A stretch of 64,000 nt of DNA from Skeletonema tropicum (Eukaryota; Bacillariophyta; Thalassiosirophyceae; Thalassiosirales; Thalassiosiraceae). Under the pieces are notes generated by a model. The model searched no databases. It had not been told where the DNA came from and was given only the letters and a program-made list of their open reading frames with translations. The position numbers and the translations under genes were made by a program. The DNA lies in NCBI GenBank assembly GCA_037178625.1, contig CM074134.1, positions 2,356,001 through 2,420,000 of the forward strand, read 5' to 3'. Shown one piece after another: positions 30,874 through 41,067 of this stretch; positions within the stretch are counted from its first letter, which is position 1, and every line of letters begins with the position of its first letter.

Positions 30874-31744
30874 ATGGCGACATCAGAGAATCTGTGTGTC
30901 GTCCAGTCCCCTGCGTTGGAGGCTCTCTTCACAAAAATCAGGGACAGGGACACGAGTTCTCGAGAGTTTGTTCATTACAGCAAGTGAGTTTATTCATTCC
31001 AGCAATAGGATCTAAAGATATGGCGTCGCCATTGGCATGTTTTTGCATCTGACGATGTTGTTCACTCTCTTCTTTTCGCAAACTCAGACGTGCGATGAGA
31101 ATTCTGGCAGAAGAGGTGAGAGCGAAATAGCTGCACAGATCAAGATGTTGTGTGATACTACCTCGCTATGCAACTCACTTTCAAACCTTTTCATGTCTTT
31201 ATGTACACCTCAGGCAGCAGCACATCTTCCTACAATTCCAAAAGCCGTTACTACCCCTACAAACGCTATCTACAATGGTCATCTCTCCATTCTCGACACC
31301 AATCCAGATGATGTGTGTGCAGTATCAATCGTAAGGGCAGGAGATTCATTACTAGAATGTGTTCGTGAGATTGCACCCTCGGTTCGAGTGGGTAAAATGT
31401 GGATTCAAAGAAATGAAAGCAGTGCAGACAAGGAAGCAGTGCATAGCTGCACTAAATTGCCAAAGGGGGTTAAGGATATGCATATCTTACTGCTGGATCC
31501 AATGCTTGCAACAGGGGGGTCAGCTTGTGCGGCATTGAGCACATTGATAGAAGAATACGGCGTTGCTGAGGAAAATATTGTATTTGCAAACGTCATCTCA
31601 TGCCCAGAGGGTTTGGAGTTTGTTCTGCAACGCTACCCACGTATTAAAATCGTGACTTGTTGGTTGGATGATTGTTTGAACGAGGAGAAGTATATTCTGC
31701 CTGGATTAGGTGATTATGGCGACCGATTTTTCAACACGGTATAA
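30874..31744 (+). CDS. UPRT: Uracil phosphoribosyltransferase (three exons, 28-nt microexon)
   Basis: Exons are 30874-30983, 31088-31115 (28 nt) and 31214-31744; introns are 104 and 98 bp with GTGAGT/GTGAGA donors and CTCAG acceptors. Splicing gives 222 aa and restores the family N-terminus (TSSREFVHYSKRAMRILAEE). Then come the TTPTNAIYNG segment, VSIVRAGDSLLECVRE, the PRPP loop DPMLATGGS (141-149) and the uracil-binding tail YILPGLGDYGDRFFNT. It catalyses uracil + PRPP to UMP in pyrimidine salvage. No targeting peptide. Convergent with the next gene, 16 bp between stops. Without the microexon the frame meets a stop, which supports the model. Confidence 0.92.
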
Positions 31745-31760
31745 TGTACAAAATTCAGTG

Positions 31761-33995
31761 TTACACGGGGTTAGAAGTATCAGCAGCCCTAACTGCCTCT
31801 AAGACATGATCAGGTCGGGAACAACCAACGACAACGCCTCGCACTGCTCTTTCATCTAACAAATTCTTTAAAGCAAACTCTTGCAATGTCATATCGTCTG
31901 GAATATTGTATCCTCCTTTCAAATCGCCAAAGCCTAGAATTTGTCGAATTTTCTCCATCTTCTCTTCTTGGTCCTTGTCAATCTTCGTGGTTGACGACAC
32001 CTTGTCGTCATCAATTGGGACGACATTTGTATATCCTCCCATCAACATTTCTCTTGTCCATCTTGACACAACCATTCGCACTGCCATGCCATGTACACGA
32101 AAGAAGAGCTGCAGCATTCCTGCACTCTCTTCATCCAACTCTTCAAACGAACCGTAAATCAATGGTACAGCCACGTTCACAAGATATTCTTCATATGCAG
32201 CAAAACTCTTCATCGTGTCCAGAGATGTATCCAGATCGTGGACCATATCCCGAATGAGTTTACAACCTTCCAGCGTTTCCCGCTCTTCGACTGTCAATTC
32301 ACGCTCTAAAGACGCCTCAAGGATAGCATCTGCATCAAAGTGTGACAAGACAGCATTGAGGATCGGTTGATAGGCAGAAGGACGTGGTCCATTTTGTTTG
32401 TAGTGAAGATTAGTCCACGATAATTCTCCCGGCTGACCAATTGGACCCGATTCTACCTGATAATCTAGTATTCGGACAGGATGTTTGGCGTCAATTTTCT
32501 TACCATCAGTCTCAGTGCTACTACCATTGTTGTCTCCATTCAGAAATGCTGGAGGAGCAGAAATGCCTCCGCCGCTTTCACTAAGTCCTGGAGAAGACTG
32601 ATCCCAACCGGTGCCACCGTGTGGGTATGCAGTCAGTGGCCGAGTCACATACACTTCTACTGACTTTGGCAATATCTTCCTCATTTTGCGCAATTTTTGA
32701 CGCTGTTGAACGAGAGGGTCACTCTGATCTTCCGTGAATGTAGGAAGGCCTTCCTCTGAGGTGGGGGTCTCTTCATCACCAAAAAAGGAACGTATTTCGT
32801 TTGCAACTTTTAGTCCACGTGTTTCCAACACATTGCCAGGTAATCGGATTGTTTTCAACGACGACGTCGTTCCAGTACTACCCTCACTACCATGCACTTC
32901 TAAATAGGCATCGGCAGCGCATTCTAATACATCTCTCCAAGATAGGTGCATATCATGATTTGGTTGGAGACTAAGACCATTGGAATCCACTCCATATCCA
33001 TCAATTAGTCCCTCTGTCACGGCAATTTCATACCCAATAAAGGCAGACTTTAATGCCTCCTTCATGTAACTACGTGCATTTTGCAGTAGTTGTGGTTTCG
33101 ACTCTTGATGGTAATTGTTCATGAGATATGCTGCTATCTGCGATTCCGGGTTATGTGCCAATGAAATGAGAGATACTCTCTTGTTGTTGCCATTATTTGT
33201 TTCTTCTTCGTTGAGTTTGAACTTTTCAAACAATGGAGAGCTCCGTAAGGAATGTAGCACATATTCCTGACTGAGATTGTGTACCAGTGCCACGGCCGGT
33301 TGAGAGGAGCTATTATCTTCGTTGTCTTCATCGGCAGCTTTACCTGGGAATAGAACATTGACTCGAGTATCACCATGAAACTTTCCTTCTCTTTCTTGGC
33401 AATCAGTTATGGTAGTATCATCCTTGGCATCCTTTGCGTCTGCCTCGGATAGAACTATCGCAGACCTATATCCTAAACGAGTTGTTATTGTGGCGGCACT
33501 TCCCTCACCGGCTGTAACGTTCAAAGCATCACTATCATCTTCTTCCAACAAGGCCTCCCATGCCTGATCAAATGCATTACCAATATTAACTTCTGATTGT
33601 CGATTTGCCATCCAACACATGGTTCCATCTTTGTCTGAAGATGTTATATTTTTTTCAATCAATGGAGGAGCAGGACAGTCAAAGCTCGCAACTCCACCTC
33701 GCAGTGCAGTGAGCATGATGGAGGCACGTGGATCTAATTCCTTATCGCCTACTCTGTTTGTGTTAGATGGTGTCTCGAAGGGAAGCGTGTTGGATAATGA
33801 GGCAAATCCTATGTGCAGCTTTTGACGTTGTGACGCATGATGATGATGATGATGATGTGTATTGTCGACGTTGTGTAGAATTGATGTGGAAGAAAACGTT
33901 CTGACATATGACGGTGATGGCAACGACGGTGAACGGCGGAGGTATCCGATCTTGCTGCCTGCCACACGGCGTGCTGATAGCAGGAACATCGTCAT
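31761..33995 (-). CDS. Aldo/keto-reductase-like protein, probably non-catalytic
   Basis: It has 744 aa. The N-terminus is Arg/Ser-rich (FLLSARRVAGSKIGYLRRS), like a mitochondrial or plastid presequence, followed by a His run. Residues about 60-110 resemble the first strands of an aldo/keto reductase barrel (HIGFASLSN, ASIMLTALRGGVASFDCPAP). Residues about 700-740 resemble its end (LQEFALKNLLDERAVRGVVVGCSRPDHVLEAV). The usual catalytic Asp-x-x-x-Tyr is altered after FDCPAP, and a long acidic and Gly-rich insertion fills the middle. I infer an AKR-fold relative that lost or changed activity. Single exon. Confidence 0.6.
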   Translation of the reverse strand: MTMFLLSARRVAGSKIGYLRRSPSLPSPSYVRTFSSTSILHNVDNTHHHHHHHASQRQKLHIGFASLSNTLPFETPSNTNRVGDKELDPRASIMLTALRGGVASFDCPAPPLIEKNITSSDKDGTMCWMANRQSEVNIGNAFDQAWEALLEEDDSDALNVTAGEGSAATITTRLGYRSAIVLSEADAKDAKDDTTITDCQEREGKFHGDTRVNVLFPGKAADEDNEDNSSSQPAVALVHNLSQEYVLHSLRSSPLFEKFKLNEEETNNGNNKRVSLISLAHNPESQIAAYLMNNYHQESKPQLLQNARSYMKEALKSAFIGYEIAVTEGLIDGYGVDSNGLSLQPNHDMHLSWRDVLECAADAYLEVHGSEGSTGTTSSLKTIRLPGNVLETRGLKVANEIRSFFGDEETPTSEEGLPTFTEDQSDPLVQQRQKLRKMRKILPKSVEVYVTRPLTAYPHGGTGWDQSSPGLSESGGGISAPPAFLNGDNNGSSTETDGKKIDAKHPVRILDYQVESGPIGQPGELSWTNLHYKQNGPRPSAYQPILNAVLSHFDADAILEASLERELTVEERETLEGCKLIRDMVHDLDTSLDTMKSFAAYEEYLVNVAVPLIYGSFEELDEESAGMLQLFFRVHGMAVRMVVSRWTREMLMGGYTNVVPIDDDKVSSTTKIDKDQEEKMEKIRQILGFGDLKGGYNIPDDMTLQEFALKNLLDERAVRGVVVGCSRPDHVLEAVRAADTSNPV

Positions 33996-34430
33996 GGTGA
34001 TGGTGAGATTCTAGATTTTGGATTTGTTTGATAGTTGGGGTCTTCGGCTCATTTTCATTTGCTACGCACGTGGTGTGATTTTGTGAGTTCGCGAAGCGTT
34101 AGCGAGCTGTTCGTATGTCGTATCTGCTGAACAAAGAGGGCATGCAGGCTACTGTCATCAATGCAATGAAAATTGACGTCTCTGGGAAGCATGTGTGGGG
34201 AAGAATACAGCTAAAGACAATGAGATGGCTTCTGCACAGTTATATGTATGTAATAGTAGATGCTCTTCTGTGTGATGTTTTGGACAGGTTAAAAACTCAG
34301 CTTGCTGGCAAATGACACGGATACATAAATTAAGTGGGCATTCATGAACAATAAAGCAATTATATTTAGCATATGCGAAACAATTATATCGAAAAAGCAA
34401 CCAAGTCAAAATCCATCTTTAATCTGTAAA
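33996..34430. other. Intergenic with duplicated downstream flank
   Basis: 34343-34400 (gcaattatatttagcatatg and following) matches about 36003-36058, the 3' flank of the second HA-domain gene, so the tandem duplication includes 3' sequence. At 34088-34117 the phrase cgcgaagcgttagcgagctg resembles 35617-35646. No gene seen. Confidence 0.6.
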
Positions 34431-35527
34431 CTAAAGGACCATGAACCACGCAAAGCCAATGCTCTCGAGTCGAAGGACCTTTTCAGCAGTCATGGAAGTC
34501 TTGGTATCTCCCTCACAAAACTTCTTGTATTCGGAACGTTGTGTGGAAACCCATCTTCCAAGTGCAGTATTCTCTTTGTACTTGGTGGGCACGTGGCAGT
34601 TGCCATATTCGGCCTTGTATTCCTTGAGTTCTTTCTGCAGAAGTTGTGAATCAAGAGCAACAAACGTTAGACTAAGGAAATATGTATAGCACATCATTTA
34701 CATTCACAATGGACAAACTTACGAATTTCTCTTCCCAGCTAGCTTGTCCCTTACGTTTGGCCCAGCGGAATCCAATGCTTTGTAGACGTGCTAGTCTGTC
34801 ATCATTAAGAGAAGAGCTCTTTCCATCGATGCGATTCTTGTGCTCCATGCGTTGCTAATGCATCAACAGAGGGCAAATAAGAAGTGTTAGTCCTCATGTC
34901 GTGAGCAATAATAAGCAGGCGGTATTAAATTTAAGAATGGAAGGACGACTCACCTTATTCACCCAGATGCCAAGACTGGGTTTTGGTGCATAATTCTGCG
35001 GCACATCACAATGGCCGTGTTGCTGTTTATACTCAAGCTGGAGGAAAAGATAAATTCCAAATGAGTAAGAAGGATTAAGAATAAAATTACACATAAAGCA
35101 CTGCATAGTTCAAACTTACCAGCTCGTTATACCTCAACTCCCAAGTATTACCACCACGTTTAGTGCTTTCTGTGATATGAACTCGTTTTGATGCACTAGC
35201 AGCAGAAGCAGCAGAGCTCGCGCTATGACTCTGTCCAATCGTAGTGCGCTCAGGGTGGTCATCCCTCCTTCGTTTCTCGGCAGTAGTAACGCCTGGTGGA
35301 GGCGGTAACTGCCCTTGTAGAGTGTTCGCGAACGGGTCCTGTGGTGCTGAAGCCGCTTTCGCAACTTCAACTTGAGTTGATGGGGAAGAAGGAGAAGGAG
35401 TGTTGAAGGACGACGTGAACAATGATTGAATCTCACTGTTTGGAAGCGGTGCATACAGATCGTGCAGTTCTGCAATCAAATGGTCGCGAGGTTCTTGAAT
35501 GCTGCTACTACTTCGTGCTGGTGTCAT
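34431..35527 (-). CDS. Helicase-associated (HA) domain protein A (four exons)
   Basis: Exons: 35527-35120, 35037-34954, 34854-34723 and 34634-34431; introns of 82, 99 and 88 bp with consensus signals. The product has about 275 aa. After a Ser/Pro-rich N-terminus come two HA repeats. The first runs from NTWELRYNEL to RLARLQSIGFRW and includes LEYKQQHGHCDVPQNY and LGIWVNKQR. The second runs from SWEEKF to VLRLESIGFAW and includes YGNCHVPTKY and LGRWVSTQRSEYKK. HA domains (originally from bacterial helicases) are expanded in diatoms and are thought to bind nucleic acid. Exons 2-4 have exactly the same lengths (84, 132, 204 nt) as in the neighbouring copy. The start at 35527 is chosen where homology to copy B begins. 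Confidence 0.85.
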
Positions 35528-36128
35528 GGTGGTGGGTGGTGGTTTTTGTGCGTATGTAGTGAAATGATGGTAGAAGTGAGAAGGTGCGTGACTGAAAGTT
35601 AGGATGTGACTTCTGTTTCGCGAAGAGTTGGCGAGCTGGTCGTATGCAGGTTGCAGGTACCTACCTACATACAGGTATGTAACCACAAAACTGGTACCGA
35701 CATGCAGGTAAATTGCTACATACATAAGTATCTTCTTCCTCTTCTTAGCTAGCAAGATACTTAGCTAGCTAGCGAGGAAGGAGGAATCAAAAAGAGACAT
35801 CGAAGTCGTGCGGGGAGGCTAAGTATGTGATGGAAAGATAATGCAACTGTGGGAGAAGAATCTTTGTGCACAAGTTGTTGATGTATGCATTGGTCGGTGC
35901 TACTAAGTCTTAAGTATGTAATAATATGTGAAGGTTCAAACCCAGCGTGCTTGCAGAGACTTGAGATTCTTCAACGAATAAAATGAGTTGGTATCCGTTA
36001 ATGAACAATTGAAGCAATTATATTTAGCATATGCGATACAATTATATCGAAACAGCCATCAGCAAGCAAGTCAAAATAGGTGCAGTACTTCGAAGGAAGA
36101 CTGCTTCTTCCATATCTGCAACTGCAAA
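35528..36128. other. Intergenic between the two HA-domain genes
   Basis: It holds a run of short direct and inverted phrases built on ggtacctacctacatacagg and agctagctagcgagg (35655-35775), plus the 3' flank shared with gene A (36003-36058). No gene seen. Confidence 0.5.
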
Positions 36129-38196
36129 CTAAAGGACCATAAACCACGCAAAGCCAATGCTCTCGAGTCGACGGACCTTTTCAGCAGTCATGGCAGTCTT
36201 TGTATCTCCTTCACAAAACTTCTTGTATTCGGAACGTTGTGTGGAAACCCATCTTCCAAGTGCAGTATTCTCTTTGTACTTGGTGGGCACGTGGCAGTTG
36301 CCATATTCGGCCTTGTATTCCTTGAGTTCTTTCTGCAGAAGTTGTGAATCACGATCAAGAAATGTTAGGTGTCAAAGGAAATTTGTAAAGTACAGCATTG
36401 ACATGCACAGCAGGCAAACTTACGAATTTCTCTTCCCAGCTAGCTTGTCCCTTACGTTTGGCCCAGCGGAATCCAATGCTTTGGAGACGTGCTAGTCTGT
36501 CATCATTGAGAGATGAGCTCTTTCCATCGATGCGATTCTTGTGTTCCATGCGTTGCTGATATTGGACAGAGGGCAAATGAGCATTGTGAGCTCTCGTGTT
36601 AGGATCAATAGTAAGTAGAGTAATTTAAGAATGGAATGATGACTCACCTTATTCACCCAGATACCAAGACTGGGGTTTGGTGCATAATTCTGCGGCACAT
36701 CGCAATGGCCGTGCAACTGCTTGAAGTCGAGCTGAAGAAAAGTACACAAATTAGTAAGAAGGACAAAAAATACAATACACAGAAAGCATTGTACACTGCA
36801 AACTTACCAGCTCGTTATACCTCAACTCCCACGTATTACCACGTTTAGATGAACTACTAGGTCTAGATGCACTAGCAGCAGAAGCAATAGGACTCGCGCT
36901 GTGACTCTGCCCAATTGTAGTGCGCTCAGGGTGGCGACCTCTCCTTCGTTTCTTGGCAGTAGAAACGACTGGGGAAGGTTGTGGCAACTGCGTTCCTCCT
37001 GCTGCAAGAGTCTTCTTTGGAGTGTTCGCAAACGGATCCAAGTGTGGCGCTGCAGCAGCTTTTGCAACTTGAGTTGATGGAGAAGGCGGAGAAGGAGTAT
37101 TGAGGGACGACGTGAACAATGATTGGATGTCATTGTATGGTAGCGGTGCAAAAGGATCGTGCAGGTCAGTATTCACATGGTCGCGAGATTCTTGAATGCT
37201 GCTGCTACTTCGTGCTGCCGGTTTTCTCTCGTCTTCCTCCACTGGTGGACTTGGTTGAGTTGGAGAGGGATCTGATCTACCTCCTCCTACACTCTCTTTG
37301 GAAACTTTTATAGATTCCGGGGGATCCTTCTTGGTGTATATTTTTGTGGGGCTGGATGCATGATGTGCTCGGTAGTACTCATCAAGATGCTGCTGCTGCG
37401 AGTATGCTGCCATTGAAGGCATAGTGTTCGGATACGGATGCGGTTGCTGATAATCATAACCTTGAAAAAAGGGAAACTGAAGATGTCCACGTGCACTTGG
37501 TGGATCTGGACGTGGATATTGAGGTTGATGATAATACCCTGCAGGATACCCATACCCGAAGGGATCCGGCGGTGTAGGATTACCTGCTCCTCCTCTATAT
37601 TGATATTGAAATGCAAAAGGATCAGATTTTGCTCTGACACTTTCTGCATACCGTTGTTGATGGTAGTATCTCATCGGGCTGAGATGTGGCAGTGCAGATG
37701 CAGTTCCGGGACCGGTGGGCATATCAGATGATGGCGGTGGCATGGATGCTACCGGAATGATAGGACCACCTGCTGCTTCCGGATCTTGGATAGGCCTCTT
37801 TCGTTCTCCCTCTTGCTTTGATGCTGCTGTCGATGCGTCTTTTTCATCTCGCATTTTTGGTACACTGGTGAAAGCAGAACGATCCTCATTCCTCTCTTCA
37901 AAAGATTTGCTCTTTTGGTATGGAAAGGATTGCAACGAATTAGTATCGGAAGTGCGTCTCCTTTTTGCGGCATGCATCGTAGGTGCAATGGATAACGGCG
38001 ATGCGCCAGCGGGTGGATCTGCTTGTCGGTCCCGTGAACTGTCACTAGGCTCCTGTGGTCGCCGCTGTTGTGACCGTTCAAACCCATCTTTCTGCTCGAC
38101 GTCATGTTCATCACTAGCTTGGTAATGGCGCCTCATTGAACCAATCCTATGTAATATGAATGGGAGCAGAGGTGACTCCATTCTCTTCGAGGCCAT
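36129..38196 (-). CDS. Helicase-associated (HA) domain protein B (four exons)
   Basis: Exons: 38196-36808, 36731-36648, 36555-36424 and 36332-36129; introns of 76, 92 and 91 bp. The product has about 602 aa. It has the same two C-terminal HA repeats as gene A and the same Ser-rich segment (ARSSSSIQESRDH) before them. In front is an extra region of about 330 residues rich in Pro, Tyr and Gln (YHQPQYPRPDPPSARGH, YNTMPSMAAYSQQQ-like), typical of a disordered activation or RNA-binding region. I infer a nucleic-acid-binding regulator. Gene A looks like a 5'-truncated duplicate of this gene, or B gained the N-terminus. Confidence 0.85.
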
Positions 38197-39213
38197 GCAA
38201 ATAGACGATAGGTTGTGCTAAGGATTCTCTTATTATCGAACTTGAGTGGGAATGAAACGATTATTTCTTCTAGCGTCCAAATGTTATAAGACCACCATGT
38301 GCATCCCCTTCAAGATAGTATCCGCCCGCTCTTGCTTCGATATGCGTCAAAAGGTGGCTAGGTACATCAAATCCGACCAGTGCGATAGAAATCAGACACC
38401 AAGCTCGAGCGACAGGCCACTGGCACCAATAATATAGCCGTTGACACGATCACGGTCGTATGAAGTAGACTAGCGGGGCTGTTCTTGCCACGGATGGCAC
38501 ACATTGACGTGCAAAAAAATTATGGCGAAGTGGGCGAAGATGGGAGTGTTGTTCTGTGTTGTTTTCGCGCAAAAAAACAATTGAAGTGCCAACCCTGCAA
38601 TTTTTTATCGATAAGTTTAGCTAAAAGTATTGTTTGAACTAATTAAAGGGTACACATTTTTCATTTTATCAGTAGCTATTTCTTCACATGAGGGTTCTTT
38701 CGCGTATACTCCGAAGTGGGAATGAATCGATTTATTTGAATTTGTTACGCAGGGGGGAATGCAACGCTTTCGACATTACTACTCCTACTGATTCTCCATA
38801 GGTAGGTACAACGGATCCATTGTTTAGTGTTACATGTGAAAGGTTACATGTGAAAGCTGGAACTGCATTACGTACAGATGTCTCTCTCTCTCAGAGTAGA
38901 AAGAGCTCTTGTGTGCTTGTGAGTGACTCTTAGTGTCGTACAGCATAATATAAAATGATCCTGCCAAAAGAGTTTTTACTCGCGCCCTGTTAGATAAAAA
39001 GTACGTAGATACACGAATTCTTTAATCATTATCTTTTATCTTCTATCTAATCTATCAATAACATCGATTGGAAGCAGGGAGTTTGAGGATGCTATCAGGT
39101 TATAGAGCCTATATAATTTGTAACAACATTCAATGTTTGCCATAATTCAGACAAAATGCAATAGATAGCTAAAAATGCAGGAGCTGTTGTAGCAGGCTCT
39201 TGCACCTAATTAA
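38197..39213. other. 1-kb intergenic region
   Basis: It is AT-rich with no convincing ORF. A short direct duplication ggttacatgtgaaag occurs twice at 38830-38857, and a ct-repeat tctctctctctc lies at 38881. It holds the promoter of HA gene B and the 3' flank of the sulfotransferase gene. Confidence 0.45.
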
Positions 39214-40365
39214 TCATGTAGAAGGAACAACATGCCAATCATATCCCAACAGATCAAAATCTCTTTTGTAGGTACGCACAACTCTATCTCGAACCTCTTG
39301 CGAGCTGTACTCTGCTTGTAAGCCCCCACTGATTGTTTCCTTCTTACTTGCACCCCATGTATTGACTGGGACGACACTACCTCCAATACTGTCGAGGAAA
39401 TCAATCATCCCTTTTGCATTGATATGTTCCAAAATTATTCGCATATCTTGATCAAAGTGCTCCACACGGCCAAGAAAATCAAACGAAGGACACGAATCTG
39501 TGGAAAATATGAAGTCAGTTTGACGACAATAGTGAGAAGGGCTCAAAAAGGTAAAGGCACTTCGTTTGTGTGGATCGGTCATGACAAATTTTGCAAATGG
39601 GACTTTGTCAGTAACATGTCCTTCCGCTGTACGATTACGAGGAAACCCGTCCATCATTGAGTACATGCTGTACATTCTTGAAAATGGACTCCTCACAAAA
39701 CTGAATGTGAAATAGTCGGGATGCTTTGTAGCAATCTGTTTACATGAAATGGCCCTCAATACACTTGGATCAGCTAGTTTGCATTCAAAATCATCTTCAC
39801 CACAGAGACTCCTTCTCAAAAACTCTTTTGTGGCACTCCCCCCTGACTTGAGAATGTGTATGTAAACAAATTTGTGTTTGTGACTGATGAGGCAACCCGA
39901 CGCCCAATCAGCGCCACCTATACGCATTGCTTTCTTTTTGACATCTGCATCTCTGGTAACGAATCTGCCGGCGTACCCTAATGTAGTTTGGATGGGGTCT
40001 CCCTCTAGTCCAGTACATGGATACTGCTGGCATTGCCCATTATTGGTTTTTCTTACGCATGCCTCCGATGTTTTGACTGGAAAGAACTTCCCCGTGTCGA
40101 GGTTGGAGTTTGAATCGTCGGCTGTGCCTGTGCTGTCATGTTCGTTCTTATCCACACCACCAACAACATTTTGCGGCAGCGCCTCTGCCATTTTATCACC
40201 TTGTACAAATTTCTCTCTTTCACTTTCACGCTGTTCGGACATATGATACGATGACACCGAAGAATATAGATACATAGTTGTACAGAGCCAAACCAAGCTA
40301 AATAGCCATGACAAAGCCAATACTCTTGAGCGTGAATTGCACATTCGGCCTTCGATGATGCTCAT
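39214..40365 (-). CDS. Golgi-type (HNK-1/carbohydrate) sulfotransferase
   Basis: It has 383 aa from the ATG at 40365 (MSIIEGRM). A single N-terminal membrane anchor spans about 15-35 (VLALSWLFSLVWLCTTMYLY), giving type II topology. The 5'-phosphosulfate-binding motif KFVYIHILKSGGSATK starts at 165. The 3'-phosphate motif FSFVRSPFSRMYSMY contains Arg225 and a Ser two residues from it. Cys residues in the luminal domain fit disulfides. Known family role: PAPS-dependent sulfation of glycans in the Golgi, relevant to sulfated diatom polysaccharides. Single exon. Confidence 0.88.
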   Translation of the reverse strand: MSIIEGRMCNSRSRVLALSWLFSLVWLCTTMYLYSSVSSYHMSEQRESEREKFVQGDKMAEALPQNVVGGVDKNEHDSTGTADDSNSNLDTGKFFPVKTSEACVRKTNNGQCQQYPCTGLEGDPIQTTLGYAGRFVTRDADVKKKAMRIGGADWASGCLISHKHKFVYIHILKSGGSATKEFLRRSLCGEDDFECKLADPSVLRAISCKQIATKHPDYFTFSFVRSPFSRMYSMYSMMDGFPRNRTAEGHVTDKVPFAKFVMTDPHKRSAFTFLSPSHYCRQTDFIFSTDSCPSFDFLGRVEHFDQDMRIILEHINAKGMIDFLDSIGGSVVPVNTWGASKKETISGGLQAEYSSQEVRDRVVRTYKRDFDLLGYDWHVVPST

Positions 40366-41067
40366 GTTGTACTTTTTTTCAACCACCCCATTGAAACAAG
40401 CCGACTTTACAGCAGCTTACACTCTAGATCTGGATCCCAAAACGTGCCTATCTGCGAAGTTGCGCTGCACTACTATACTGGCTTTATGTCGACGACCTTA
40501 TCGCTCGTCATCGTCATTGAGTCGACGTGCGCAGCGGCAATACTTAAAATGGCCGTCATTTTTGATTTTTGGTGCCGCCGCCACCGGTGAGTTGAGTGTC
40601 GCAAATCAAATTTGAGTCGCGTCAAAACACTTTGTCAATGGTGTGTGCATGAAGAGCTCGTGACTCAGATTTTGAACTCTTAGAGACGGCCAGTACCATA
40701 TGGTAGTCGGAATAGCGTCTTTCCCCCGTGAAATGCTCTACTTACTGAACGGCTGGGTTCGGGCCAAGATGGCCTATGTCAAATAATTTCAGGGTAGAAG
40801 CCTTCGTGCTACGACTACAAATGACACTTTGCGGCACAAGGTAGGAGTATCATAAGTCTAGTTAGTTCATAATTCATTGGATTGGTACTTCCTCTACTTG
40901 CAAATCGCACCTCCTGAATAAATATTTTATAGTCATCTTCCACTTTCTAACAAGGTATATTTTATATTTATTGCTGGTTCAATCAACACATGCAGCTGGA
41001 CATCTGATGCAGCGTCATTTTGTCTGCATGCTATAGCCTTTGGATTTGTCTGCAGTTGTGAAATCAC
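40366..41067. other. Intergenic
   Basis: This is the promoter side of the sulfotransferase gene and the 3' flank of the SPX-kinase gene. No ORF with protein character, no tRNA-like or other structured RNA seen. Confidence 0.4.

Noticed and set aside
34344..34649. Plus-strand ORF over the HA gene A terminal exon (and its twin at 35988-36347)
   Set aside because: Both are antisense to conserved HA-domain exons, and their similarity simply reflects the gene duplication.
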